DNA of 64,000 nt, from positions 1 to 64,000 of the IMG/VR virus record IMGVR_UViG_3300008263_000022, one strand, 5' to 3'. Both the position numbers and the translations under genes were made by a program. Position 1 is the first letter of the stretch, and each line of letters starts with the position of its first letter. This stretch comes from a virus. This document shows positions 14,821 through 21,981 of the stretch, in pieces. Under the pieces are notes generated by a model. That model saw only the letters and a list, made by a program, of their open reading frames with translations, was not told the DNA's origin and searched no databases.

Positions 14821-14888
14821 TAACTATTTGCCACTCCTGTAAGCGCTTGATTTTATTGAGAATAATACTGTAGCGTTTTGGTCAAGTA

Positions 14889-15167
14889 TTGGTCGGGGTT
14901 CACGAGGACGCACGAAAACGCCTCGAGGTGGTACGGCTCGGAGGGTCGTGGAGCCAGCTCTGGAGCCGTGTGGGGATTGGGTGGGATACTGGAGAGCTGC
15001 AGTACTGGAGCCGTATGGGGACTGCTTCGGAGTGCTTCGTGACTGCTGTACAGCGCTGTACTGGTACGGCTCGGAGGGCAGCTCTGATTTTGACTATATG
15101 GTGTATAGGGGGGAGGGGTGGTGTGAAGTGTTAGCTAAAAAAGTGTTTCCAGGTCAAACTCTTTTTT
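14889..15167 (+). ncRNA. GC-rich, highly structured non-coding island; candidate RNA gene
   Basis: About 240 bases are clearly GC-rich in an AT-rich genome and hold no convincing gene on either strand. Perfect stems: CGAGG/CCTCG (14903, 14921), ACGGCTC/GAGCCGT (14933, 14963), AGAGCTGC/GCAGCTCT (14993, 15078) nested around GAGCCGTA/TACGGCTC (15008, 15065), and a 12-bp palindrome TACAGCGCTGTA (15049). Direct repeats TGGTACGGCTCGGAGGG (14929, 15062) and CTGGAGCCGTRTGGGGA (14960, 15005) suggest an internal duplication. It ends at a terminator at 15137-15167. Strand is inferred from that terminator, which works both ways; no clear promoter is seen. Short R-rich frames here are treated as non-coding. 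Confidence 0.5.
15137..15167. terminator. Bidirectional intrinsic terminator
   Basis: AAAAAAG-T-GTTT, loop, AAAC-T-CTTTTTT: an 11-bp stem with one mismatch flanked by A and T runs, able to stop transcription from both sides. It borders the GC-rich island. Confidence 0.6.
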
Positions 15168-15240
15168 CCAATTTTTTATTTTCTGGGGCTTCCGTCAGGA
15201 TTTCGATTTTTCGGATTCATTAATCCTAAAATTTTTTTCA

Positions 15241-15258
15241 GGTCCGTCCACAAGGACC
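15241..15258. repeat. Hairpin after the 60-aa gene
   Basis: GGTCC, 8 bases, GGACC, extended by TTC/GAA outside one mismatch. Between 15168 and 15278 no gene is seen; this is the trailer of the minus-strand operon, which probably ends at the terminator at 15137-15167. Confidence 0.45.
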
Positions 15259-15278
15259 AGAAGCGTTCTTGGTATTGT

Positions 15279-15461
15279 CTAACGGGATCCATAGATTTGT
15301 TTCTCTAATTCATGAATACGGTCCACGAGTTTCATTACATCTTCAACTGGTACCCATTTACCAGAAATATCGGTACAGAAGGCTCTCATGCGTTCACCGG
15401 AGATATGGAGTGTTTGTTTATTAGGATTGATACTGTGTTCTTTTAATAGTTCTTTCATCAT
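15279..15461 (-). CDS. Hypothetical protein, 60 aa
   Basis: MMKELLKEHSINPNKQTLHI ends in a coiled-coil-like DRIHELEKQIYG. ATG 15461 overlaps the upstream TGA; a GTG farther upstream is less likely. Last gene of its operon. Confidence 0.65.
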   Translation of the reverse strand: MMKELLKEHSINPNKQTLHISGERMRAFCTDISGKWVPVEDVMKLVDRIHELEKQIYGSR

Positions 15462-15700
15462 TCTTCTATCAATGTCCTTTCTTGTATCATCCACCACCTT
15501 TCTACAGCAGCTTTGGCGGATTCGGAGTTAATGTACATTCCTAAAGAGAATATTTCTTTGTTGTCTGGATAGATGGTTGTCGTGTGTTTAGTTTTAATCT
15601 GATGACCAGCAAGGCCCACTTCGCCAATGATTCGACCACTCTCATCATAATACAGAAAGTGTGCAACGGTTTCTCCATCTTTCCATTTACGAATATTCAT
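15458..15700 (-). CDS. Hypothetical protein, 80 aa
   Basis: MNIRKWKDGETVAHFLYYDE, a soluble alpha/beta protein. ATGA overlaps on both sides. Unknown. Confidence 0.7.
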   Translation of the reverse strand: MNIRKWKDGETVAHFLYYDESGRIIGEVGLAGHQIKTKHTTTIYPDNKEIFSLGMYINSESAKAAVERWWMIQERTLIEE

Positions 15701-15852
15701 ATTGAAATATTCGGTCTATCGAAAACCATTGCGATACCACAGATGGTTAATAATAGATAACCTTTTGGTGTGTATTCTTTGTAATACCAGAAATTCTTAG
15801 AGAACCAGAGGTCGGTATGTGTCCAGTATTGAAAGAGATGCAGTAACCTCAT
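15697..15852 (-). CDS. Small membrane protein, 51 aa
   Basis: An aromatic N-terminal half (FQYWTHTDLWFSKNFWYY) precedes one membrane segment (GYLLLTICGIAMVF). ATGA overlap with the next gene. Confidence 0.65.
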   Translation of the reverse strand: MRLLHLFQYWTHTDLWFSKNFWYYKEYTPKGYLLLTICGIAMVFDRPNISI

Positions 15853-16058
15853 TTTGCTTCCTTGTCTTTAATGATTAAATTGGTTCGTTCTTTACCATTT
15901 TGGTCGATACAAATCCAAGTATGGCTCAGCGGCTTCTGAGGCCGACAGGTGAGAACACTATTGGAATCTTTTGATTGTATTGGTATCTCGGAAGCGCTTT
16001 GTCCGGAGGCGGCGGAAACGCAGAGGAGTAAGAGAGGTACTAGAAGGAGTTTTGCCAT
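15849..16058 (-). CDS. Secreted small protein, 69 aa
   Basis: Signal peptide MAKLLLVPLLLLCVSAASGQ with a predicted cut after the SASG region; the mature part has two Cys (LTCRPQ, WICIDQ) suited to a periplasmic disulfide. Confidence 0.7.
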   Translation of the reverse strand: MAKLLLVPLLLLCVSAASGQSASEIPIQSKDSNSVLTCRPQKPLSHTWICIDQNGKERTNLIIKDKEAK

Positions 16059-16091
16059 GATATAGAGATTGTGTTTCGCAGATACGTTTCG

Positions 16092-16262
16092 CTATTTGGT
16101 GATGTTATTCCAAAAGTCAATATACGTTTCGATGAGTGTGGTCCAAAGTTTGATAATCGTTTTGATTGGATGTTCTATGAGGGTGGCCATAGCGATAAGT
16201 GTGGCTGGTACAGCGACCAGTGCGGTGATAAGTATACCAAGGATGCCTAAAAGTGTAATCAT
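16092..16262 (-). CDS. Small membrane protein, 56 aa
   Basis: MITLLGILGILITALVAVP leads a long hydrophobic N-terminal half. Its ATG overlaps the stop of the coiled-coil gene upstream. Confidence 0.65.
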   Translation of the reverse strand: MITLLGILGILITALVAVPATLIAMATLIEHPIKTIIKLWTTLIETYIDFWNNITK

Positions 16263-16609
16263 GTTTTTATAAAGTCAATAATGCCTTGTGCTGTATTCAT
16301 ATGGCGGGTTTTATGGGAACGGTATTCTTCTAGTTCTTTTTCAAGTTCAAGGATGCGTTTACGTAGTAAGGAGTTCTGTTCTTCGGTATCAGATAGGTTC
16401 AAGTTAAGTTGGTTACCCGACATACAATCTTCGGTACTGAGTATGTCTTGGTATTCATTTTTTAGTATGACAGCATCTTCGTAACCAGGATGATACGGTG
16501 CTTCGGCAACTAAATCAGGTTCTTCCATGCCGTTAGTAGAAGATGGTGTTACACATCCTAAACCTGGTTCATATGCAGATTTTCTATCGTCTGACGTAAA
16601 AGTGGTCAT
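16259..16609 (-). CDS. Coiled-coil protein, 116 aa
   Basis: The C-terminal half is a heptad-like coil (EEQNSLLRKRILELEKELEE). ATG 16609 has GGAG 8 nt upstream. Follows the GroES-like gene. Confidence 0.7.
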   Translation of the reverse strand: MTTFTSDDRKSAYEPGLGCVTPSSTNGMEEPDLVAEAPYHPGYEDAVILKNEYQDILSTEDCMSGNQLNLNLSDTEEQNSLLRKRILELEKELEEYRSHKTRHMNTAQGIIDFIKT

Positions 16610-16610
16610 G

Positions 16611-16871
16611 TTATTCTCCAAAGATTAAAACGATTTCGTCCTCAGAAATGATATAGTAGTCTATACCATCATACTTGGTTTTACGTGCGGCATTCCAATT
16701 AGGCAATACTGTATCACCTTCTTTGACCATTTCTGCGTCAGGTCCTAGTGATACTACTTTTCCTTTATTGGCTTCTAATGGATCAGCAGACGAAAGAAGA
16801 ATGCCAGAACCGGTAATCTTTTCTTTTTCAATCAACTCAATAATTACATTATTTTTAATAGGTCTTAACAA
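16611..16871 (-). CDS. GroES-like co-chaperonin (gp31 analogue)
   Basis: The product shows the Cpn10 order: RPIKNNVIIELIEKEK, mobile-loop region TGSGILL, GKVVSLGP, GDTVLPNW and the C-terminal YYIISEDEIVLIF. At 86 aa it is slightly shorter than GroES (about 97). Phage Cpn10s replace host GroES on GroEL to fold the large capsid protein. The start must be the TTG at 16871, with AGGAG 9 nt upstream, because no ATG lies near the N-terminus. It overlaps the upstream gene by 17 nt. Confidence 0.85.
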   Translation of the reverse strand: MLRPIKNNVIIELIEKEKITGSGILLSSADPLEANKGKVVSLGPDAEMVKEGDTVLPNWNAARKTKYDGIDYYIISEDEIVLIFGE

Positions 16872-17061
16872 TTACAAATCTCCTCTTGGTATCGTTACAT
16901 AAATCAACTACGTCTTTTGGTGTTTCATAATTTAACATACTACAATTATACTCGATAGCAATAGGTTTGTCAAACTTTTTATGGTAATCATCATGCTGTA
17001 CAAAGGCAAAGACCATTGTAAAGGCAACGATAAAGAGGCAAAGTTTGAGGTATTCTAGCAT
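16855..17061 (-). CDS. Membrane-anchored protein, 68 aa
   Basis: MLEYLKLCLFIVAFTMVFAF is a signal anchor; the rest is polar with two Cys, probably periplasmic. Unknown. Confidence 0.65.
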   Translation of the reverse strand: MLEYLKLCLFIVAFTMVFAFVQHDDYHKKFDKPIAIEYNCSMLNYETPKDVVDLCNDTKRRFVIVKTY

Positions 17062-17075
17062 ACCTCTATATATGT

Positions 17076-17195
17076 TTATTGCCTCTGTGCCTTCAACTGA
17101 TTAATCATATTTTGTATTTGATTTCGTATATAACTACCAGGAGGTGCCCAAGGTAATAAATGTTTTAGAAACTTTAATAGTTCGTCAGGATGCAT
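17076..17195 (-). CDS. Small protein, 39 aa
   Basis: MHPDELLKFLKHLLPWAPPG; overlaps the MazG-like gene by 11 nt. Unknown. Confidence 0.55.
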   Translation of the reverse strand: MHPDELLKFLKHLLPWAPPGSYIRNQIQNMINQLKAQRQ

Positions 17196-17469
17196 CTTTA
17201 AAAATACTCGACCATTTTTTTAGTTTTATTTTTTTGGCTTCCATGGCAGCCAACATATCATGTTCATTGATTACCTTTTGTTCAACCAATAAACCAATCA
17301 TACACAATAGTTGACCTAACTCCATAGTCAGGCATTCTTTGGTTGTTGCCGAATCTTCTGTGGGATAACACGATTCAAAACCGAATCGAAATATCTTAGA
17401 GGTTGCTTGGATTACTTCTGCACATTCTTCTTGTAATATAATTAATGTTTCTTTTGTTTTATTTTCCAT
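17185..17469 (-). CDS. MazG-like NTP pyrophosphohydrolase
   Basis: The all-alpha NTP-PPase pattern is visible: LQEECAEVIQATSKIFRFG (EExxE-like metal site) and a second helix ECLTMELGQLLCMIGLL (E and D/E ligands). At 94 aa this is the single-domain size. Such enzymes hydrolyse non-canonical or alarmone-related nucleotides. Start at ATG 17469; ATG 17472 is equally possible. Confidence 0.75.
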   Translation of the reverse strand: MENKTKETLIILQEECAEVIQATSKIFRFGFESCYPTEDSATTKECLTMELGQLLCMIGLLVEQKVINEHDMLAAMEAKKIKLKKWSSIFKDAS

Positions 17470-17722
17470 CATCTTCCACAAATTTAATCACAGGCATATA
17501 TTCTTCTACTTTTTTAATTGCTGACTCTCTGGTCGGAGCAATTACTTTACAAGTATACATGCCATCTTTCATACTGATTGTGAATGGTACAACACCATTG
17601 ATAAACCATTCTTCTTGCACATAACACTTAATGTTCCATTCTCTGGCATTAAGGCATCGTTTGATCATCTCATCGGCAATTTTCTTAGGATTAAAATCAT
17701 CTTCAGCAATCATATTAGACAT
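17459..17722 (-). CDS. Hypothetical protein, 87 aa
   Basis: Starts MSNMIAEDDFNPKKIADEMI and has YTCKVIAPTRESAIKKVEEY. Overlaps both neighbours by 8-11 nt. Unknown. Confidence 0.65.
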   Translation of the reverse strand: MSNMIAEDDFNPKKIADEMIKRCLNAREWNIKCYVQEEWFINGVVPFTISMKDGMYTCKVIAPTRESAIKKVEEYMPVIKFVEDDGK

Positions 17723-17927
17723 CGTTCCATTTCTCCACTAAAAAGCTTGGCCCCTTCTTTTCTTCAGCCAAAACATAATCTTCTGCCATATCTTCTGCTT
17801 TCTGATAATCGGCAGTAACTTCTTTTTTAATTATTTTTTCATTTAGATAATAAACAATAGTGTAATTATACTCAGACCTTTCTACAATGGCTTTCTTATC
17901 ACCATTCATAAATTTAGATAGTTCCAT
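17715..17927 (-). CDS. Hypothetical protein, 70 aa
   Basis: MELSKFMNGDKKAIVERSEY; alpha/beta, charged. TAATG overlap with the end of the CobT C-terminal frame. Unknown. Confidence 0.65.
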   Translation of the reverse strand: MELSKFMNGDKKAIVERSEYNYTIVYYLNEKIIKKEVTADYQKAEDMAEDYVLAEEKKGPSFLVEKWNDV

Positions 17928-18229
17928 TATGCAATCATTCCTATAAATCGATTTAGTACAACACGGTTAGATAACCTGTTACCAGCATATTTACTGAATG
18001 CTGACACCAGACCACGAGTAGTAGCATTTTCTTTTACATGAAATTCTACACCATCATCAGTATCTAGGCCTTCTGAACGGAGTAAATAATATTCATCAAA
18101 GCCAGCATTGGTAATAATTTTATATTTCTCTTTACGGAACTCGGCTTTTAATTTCATATGGTCACTAGCTCTAGGATAGAATGTGTGTGCAACACGGCCA
18201 AACTCACGAGCAGACAATACATAGAATCC
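17927..18229 (-). pseudogene. CobT-like VWA protein, C-terminal fragment in a shifted frame
   Basis: Open frame reading SGFYVLSAREFGRVAHTFYP to ...VLNRFIGMIA. This is, from memory, the usual C-terminal end of phage CobT-like proteins, but it lies +1 relative to the upstream part. There is no ATG, and the first start-like codon is a TTG at 18217 with no ribosome site. Confidence 0.75.
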
Positions 18230-19947
18230 CGAATCACTAAGACCTTTTCTTTACCATAACCGCCACCTAAATCTAAATCAGGATTATTATAACCAGATAG
18301 TTGTTTTTCTTTGCCATCGGTGTGTGTATGTGAGAACAAAACATTTCTTACTGGATTGCCTTCACCATCGGTTAGAAATACTGTATTGACAATTTGCAAC
18401 TTGTAGTTCTTTTGAAACTCAGGTATAATCTTCATAGCAGCAATCACGGATTCATAGAGTGGTGTACCACCAAGATGAAACCAATCTGGACGGCAAGACC
18501 GTGGATTAACACAATGTACTAAAGCAGAAGAAGCGTAAGTGAATTCAGAAGCCGACATTTTGCTTGATAACAAGTTCATCAATTTAAAATTATGTAAGTC
18601 TAAATCACCCACTTTGAAATCGACACTATACTTGTCAGTATGTTCGGATGTAAAAGCATATACTTCGTAAGGAATATTTACCTTCTTACAGAACATTACT
18701 AGATTGATTAATTGCTTGACCGTGTTCTCCATGTGGTCAGACATAGATCCAGACCAATCAAGGAACATAATAAGGCCATGAGATTTACCTTCAGGCAAAA
18801 CTGTCATACGTTTAAAAATGTCTTCGGTAAATTTATACGCATAAACTTTGTTCATGTTTAATTCACCAGTTTTAGAAATCGATGCACGTTTTTGCTGGTC
18901 AGCATTTTTACGCAATTCAAATTCTTTGGCCAAATAACTAACAACTTTTTTGGCGTCATTACGAATTTTCATAAAAGCAGGTGTGTCGATACCAGAAATG
19001 TTGTATTTACCCAAATCATTTTTGTATTCTGTCCATAACTGTTTGTATGAAACAACTGCACGTTTTAAATCGATATCATTAATGTTACCATAGTAATAAT
19101 GTCTATTACTCGATTCAAATAATTTACTTTCGTTTTGACGATATGATTTATCAGTCAAAGAATCAACTTCTTGACCAGAATCTCCACCATCATGGCTAGT
19201 TCTTTCATCTTTGTATTCATCTTCAATTTCATCCATTGATTCATCGGCTTGAGAATTCGATTGTGAAAATTTCTCCATGGTGTCATCATCATAATCATCA
19301 GAATCTTCGTAACCGTCAGATTCAAACTCACCATCAGGATCTTCTTCGAATTCAGATTCTTCAAATTCAGGATTTTGCAATTTGCGTTGTTCGGATTCTT
19401 CTTTCAAATAATCCATAACGTCATACGCAAGCTTGATGACATCATCATATGATTCGGTATTTTCTATACGTTGAACTAACGATTTTTCAAAATCAGTAAA
19501 ACAAATACCTTGTGCAGCTCCGCCTTTTGTATAGAGATTAACCCGGTCAATAAAATTCATATCATTGAGATCCGTGCCGTTTGTGCCAAAGAAATCTTTT
19601 TCAATTAGTTCACGGTAGCCACGGACAAAAGAGGAACGAATGCCGGGATATTTGTTTTTGATTTTTCTTTCAATACGGGAATCTTCCAGCACATTCATAA
19701 TACCCATTGGTATCTTTTCTTCGTGTGCTTTCATCATGCCGTCTAGGGGAGTGTATAGAGCATGGCCCACTTCGTGACCTAGAAAAAGGTCATAGAGATA
19801 ACCTGAGATGTTTTTATCGAGAACGGGAACGGTCAATACACGGTTCTTCACATCAAATGCGGCCGTGTTGGTATTGCGCTGTTCGATTGTCAGATTCTCA
19901 TTTGCCATTAGTTTGGCAAGTAACGATTTAGATTGAATTAGTTCCAT
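18154..19947 (-). CDS. cobT: CobT-like VWA-domain protein, N-terminal 570 residues intact
   Basis: A metalloprotease-like HEVGH lies at residues 58-62, followed by a long acidic linker (about 200-260) and a VWA domain with MIDAS motif DWSGSMS near residue 397. This is the layout of CobT proteins, the partners of CobS ATPases. The last 25 or so residues after VLVIRD are out of frame: the proper C-terminus continues in the 17927-18229 frame, and about 40 residues expected between the two seem absent. Start ATG 19947 with CGGAG upstream, behind the promoter at 19971-19999. Confidence 0.85.
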   Translation of the reverse strand: MELIQSKSLLAKLMANENLTIEQRNTNTAAFDVKNRVLTVPVLDKNISGYLYDLFLGHEVGHALYTPLDGMMKAHEEKIPMGIMNVLEDSRIERKIKNKYPGIRSSFVRGYRELIEKDFFGTNGTDLNDMNFIDRVNLYTKGGAAQGICFTDFEKSLVQRIENTESYDDVIKLAYDVMDYLKEESEQRKLQNPEFEESEFEEDPDGEFESDGYEDSDDYDDDTMEKFSQSNSQADESMDEIEDEYKDERTSHDGGDSGQEVDSLTDKSYRQNESKLFESSNRHYYYGNINDIDLKRAVVSYKQLWTEYKNDLGKYNISGIDTPAFMKIRNDAKKVVSYLAKEFELRKNADQQKRASISKTGELNMNKVYAYKFTEDIFKRMTVLPEGKSHGLIMFLDWSGSMSDHMENTVKQLINLVMFCKKVNIPYEVYAFTSEHTDKYSVDFKVGDLDLHNFKLMNLLSSKMSASEFTYASSALVHCVNPRSCRPDWFHLGGTPLYESVIAAMKIIPEFQKNYKLQIVNTVFLTDGEGNPVRNVLFSHTHTDGKEKQLSGYNNPDLDLGGGYGKEKVLVIRDSMYCLLVSLAVLHTHSILELVTI

Positions 19948-19970
19948 AGATTCTCCGAGTTAATAATAGT

Positions 19971-19999
19971 ATTATCTCATAAAAATCATCTACCGTCAA
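19971..19999 (-). promoter_or_regulatory. Sigma70-type promoter for the CobT-like gene
   Basis: Minus strand TTGACG, 17 bases, GATAAT. Confidence 0.65.
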
Positions 20000-20015
20000 G
20001 CGGTAACTTTCAGGC

Positions 20016-20033
20016 TGTTGTTTTTATACAACG
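20016..20033. promoter_or_regulatory. Inverted repeat TGTTGT-N6-ACAACG, copy 5
   Basis: Same 6-6-6 layout with one mismatch, 16 bp upstream of the -35, which is one helical turn farther than in copies 1-3. Confidence 0.5.
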
Positions 20034-20136
20034 CTCTGATCTGATAAGGCTTTTAGGTAGAGTTTTCCTTCTCTATATTCCATTTCAATCGCTTGGCCTT
20101 CTTTCCAATGCAAATATGCTCAGGATTGCTATTCAT
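20024..20136 (-). pseudogene. Possible frameshifted microgene
   Basis: ATG 20136 (overlapping the upstream TAG) begins MNSNPEH, but the protein-like sequence LHWKEGQAIEMEYREGKLYL is in the next frame and ends in copy 5 of the inverted repeat. One missing T near 20115 would join them. Low certainty. Confidence 0.35.
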
Positions 20137-20317
20137 ATCTTTTTCCTTCGTTTTTATCGAAAATTCGCTGTTCGATTGCTGTTGCAAGCTCTTCGGCAAG
20201 AGCAGGATTGAACTTTACCAGAAAATGAGCAACATCATCAGCTGGTATATGACGCAAATTGTGCATAATTTCGTCAATTCCTCTATATATTTGTGTTTCT
20301 TCCCATTGTTGTAACAT
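20129..20317 (-). CDS. Helical hypothetical protein, 62 aa
   Basis: ATG 20317 with GAGG upstream: MLQQWEETQIYRGIDEIMHN. The longer reading starts lack a ribosome site. Unknown. Confidence 0.65.
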   Translation of the reverse strand: MLQQWEETQIYRGIDEIMHNLRHIPADDVAHFLVKFNPALAEELATAIEQRIFDKNEGKRYE

Positions 20318-20324
20318 ACTTACC

Positions 20325-20492
20325 TCACATTTTATAAAAAGTTTCATTAGGAACAATATTTTTGCCTTCTCTTTTCGCTTTTCCGAGCGAATGAAGCAAT
20401 TTTAACTCAATTTCAAGCTCATTGGCAGACAAATTTTGCAAGTATTCCTCATAATCGTCCCAATCTTCATCACTCCAACCTTTTGGACTCAT
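20325..20492 (-). CDS. Acidic hypothetical protein, 55 aa
   Basis: MSPKGWSDEDWDDYEEYLQN, helical throughout. Fits exactly between neighbours. Unknown. Confidence 0.6.
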   Translation of the reverse strand: MSPKGWSDEDWDDYEEYLQNLSANELEIELKLLHSLGKAKREGKNIVPNETFYKM

Positions 20493-20498
20493 TTTTGA

Positions 20499-20843
20499 CT
20501 ATCTCCGCATGCTGGAAATTTCTTTTGCTTCAGTATCCGTAAAAACCGGTACAGCATTTGATTTGTGCATTGTAGCAATACCTTTCATTTTGTTGCCGGT
20601 GTACGAATTTGGAACAGGTTTTGTCAAAGCGATAAAACCAGTATCTACGGACGCAAAGTGGGGAGTTTCACGGCCTGCAGGAATCTTGTAAGATGGAAAA
20701 CTGTTGAAAATCTTCGTGGATTTATTTTTACTGAAATTGGTAGATATAGAATTGATAGAAGCTAACCACTCTTGATTCTGAGTTTGCTTCGCCTTTGAAA
20801 CTTTCCGTTTTTTAGATTTTGGAATATATCCGTAAATAATCAT
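20499..20843 (-). CDS. Conserved phage protein, 114 aa
   Basis: ATG 20843 with GGAG upstream gives MIIYGYIPKSKKRK, a basic N-terminus. The C-terminal GIATMHKSNAVPVFTDTEA plus SSMRR is a motif I recall from many phages with no known function. First gene behind the promoter at 20869-20897. Confidence 0.75.
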   Translation of the reverse strand: MIIYGYIPKSKKRKVSKAKQTQNQEWLASINSISTNFSKNKSTKIFNSFPSYKIPAGRETPHFASVDTGFIALTKPVPNSYTGNKMKGIATMHKSNAVPVFTDTEAKEISSMRR

Positions 20844-20868
20844 AACAATTCTCCAGTGTAGAAGAACC

Positions 20869-20897
20869 ATTATACTATAGGAATAGGGGAATGTCAA
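20869..20897 (-). promoter_or_regulatory. Consensus sigma70 promoter
   Basis: TTGACA, 17 bases, TATAAT, GGT on the minus strand. Confidence 0.9.
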
Positions 20898-20903
20898 TAG
20901 ATG

Positions 20904-20921
20904 TGTTGTGTCGGAACAACA
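20904..20921. promoter_or_regulatory. Inverted repeat TGTTGT-N6-ACAACA, copy 6
   Basis: Perfect repeat, 6 bp upstream of the -35 box. Confidence 0.6.
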
Positions 20922-20995
20922 TTAATACCAATACCTTTTATTTGAAACGGCAGCATACTTACTTATACTGAAAAAAACAAAAAATAGTGGTATTT

Positions 20996-21178
20996 TTAAG
21001 AATTCTTACTATGTGAAATTTCAAGTTCTTCGAATTCTTCAACTTGCCAATTTTTTAATTGTTTTTTTACTTCTGGATGTTCGCCTCTACGTTTTTTATT
21101 GTGTAATACTGTTTTGGCGTAAATGTAGTCATCGTTATAATCTTTATTTTTACGAAACTTACCTACAAACTTTGTCAC
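20996..21178 (-). CDS. Basic hypothetical protein, 60 aa
   Basis: MTKFVGKFRKNKDYNDDYIY with a Lys-rich middle and acidic tail. Last gene before inverted repeat copy 6. Unknown. Confidence 0.65.
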   Translation of the reverse strand: MTKFVGKFRKNKDYNDDYIYAKTVLHNKKRRGEHPEVKKQLKNWQVEEFEELEISHSKNS

Positions 21179-21187
21179 TTGGTTCTC

Positions 21188-21559
21188 CTATTTCATGGTT
21201 TCAAAATTGATGCCTTTTATCTTAGTTTCAGGCATATTGAACATATCATCCTCCGAAATATAGGTTATATTTGCATCAGGATAACAAGCTTTTATTATTT
21301 TGAGTAATTGGCAGACCGTGCCATCCGAATCATTGAATGAAAACACCTCATCAACTATTTTTAAACCTTTTATGATATTCCTACGAGATTCATAATTCTG
21401 AACAAAACCACCGTCACACCAAGCAAGATACCAATCAGAGTGTACGCCGACAGCTAACCAATCACCTTTTCTTCTACACTTCTGTAAGAAACTTAATTCG
21501 TGATTGCTTAATGGATCGAATTTTCCTGATACTACGACTATTCTATCTTGCGGATGCAT
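21188..21559 (-). CDS. Cytidylyltransferase-like nucleotidyltransferase, 123 aa
   Basis: The N-terminal VVVSGKFDPLSNHELSFL corresponds to the GxFDPxHxGH signature, but the second His is replaced (NHE). The ISxxR-like element is seen as YESRRNIIKGL. These are small Rossmann-like enzymes such as glycerol-3-phosphate cytidylyltransferase. The altered motif makes activity uncertain. It overlaps the ligase-NTD gene upstream by 1 nt. Confidence 0.75.
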   Translation of the reverse strand: MHPQDRIVVVSGKFDPLSNHELSFLQKCRRKGDWLAVGVHSDWYLAWCDGGFVQNYESRRNIIKGLKIVDEVFSFNDSDGTVCQLLKIIKACYPDANITYISEDDMFNMPETKIKGINFETMK

Positions 21560-21981
21560 TACGGTAAAAGTTGTGGAAAAGCCTCTTTAACAAACTTATA
21601 GTTTAAACCTTTAACACCTAAATCTTTACTTAATATACCAATAACAACTTCTGCTTCACGAGGTTCAAGAGATTCAATTAATTGTAATAGTAACTGTTTT
21701 CTTTTTTCGTCAGATAATTTTTCTGCTGTGGCATCACCTTTTTTGAACAAATACAATTTTCTAATTTCTGTGGATAACTGACACCTAGAAATTCCAGGCA
21801 AAGTGTCAGGAATTTTATATTCGTTTGGCATTTCATTTATTAGCCATTCATAATCGGGGTGAAAAGCCAACTCAAGTACCTGTATTAGTGTTCTCGATAA
21901 ATTCTTCTCAATGACTGCTAATTTTTCTTTTTTTGATGAAGCCATTTCAAACTCATCAAATATCTCATATATGTTTTTCAT
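21559..21981 (-). CDS. Stand-alone DNA-ligase N-terminal-like domain, 140 aa
   Basis: An all-helical protein whose end, EPREAEVVIGILSKDLGVKG to FPQLLP, closely follows the end of the DNA-binding N-domain of T4 ligase gp30 (...VLRRVMMRDL...VWPGLIP). The adenylation domain with KxDG is absent here. From memory-based comparison only. It lies between RNase H and a nucleotidyltransferase, so a role in Okazaki fragment processing is a reasonable guess. Confidence 0.6.
   Translation of the reverse strand: MKNIYEIFDEFEMASSKKEKLAVIEKNLSRTLIQVLELAFHPDYEWLINEMPNEYKIPDTLPGISRCQLSTEIRKLYLFKKGDATAEKLSDEKRKQLLLQLIESLEPREAEVVIGILSKDLGVKGLNYKFVKEAFPQLLP

Noticed and set aside
14889-15223. Two overlapping plus-strand open frames of 81 and 91 codons in the GC-rich island
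   Set aside because: No ribosome site, Arg/Gly/Trp/Cys-biased low-complexity products, and the DNA is explained better by stems and direct repeats. Open length follows from few stop codons in GC-rich DNA.
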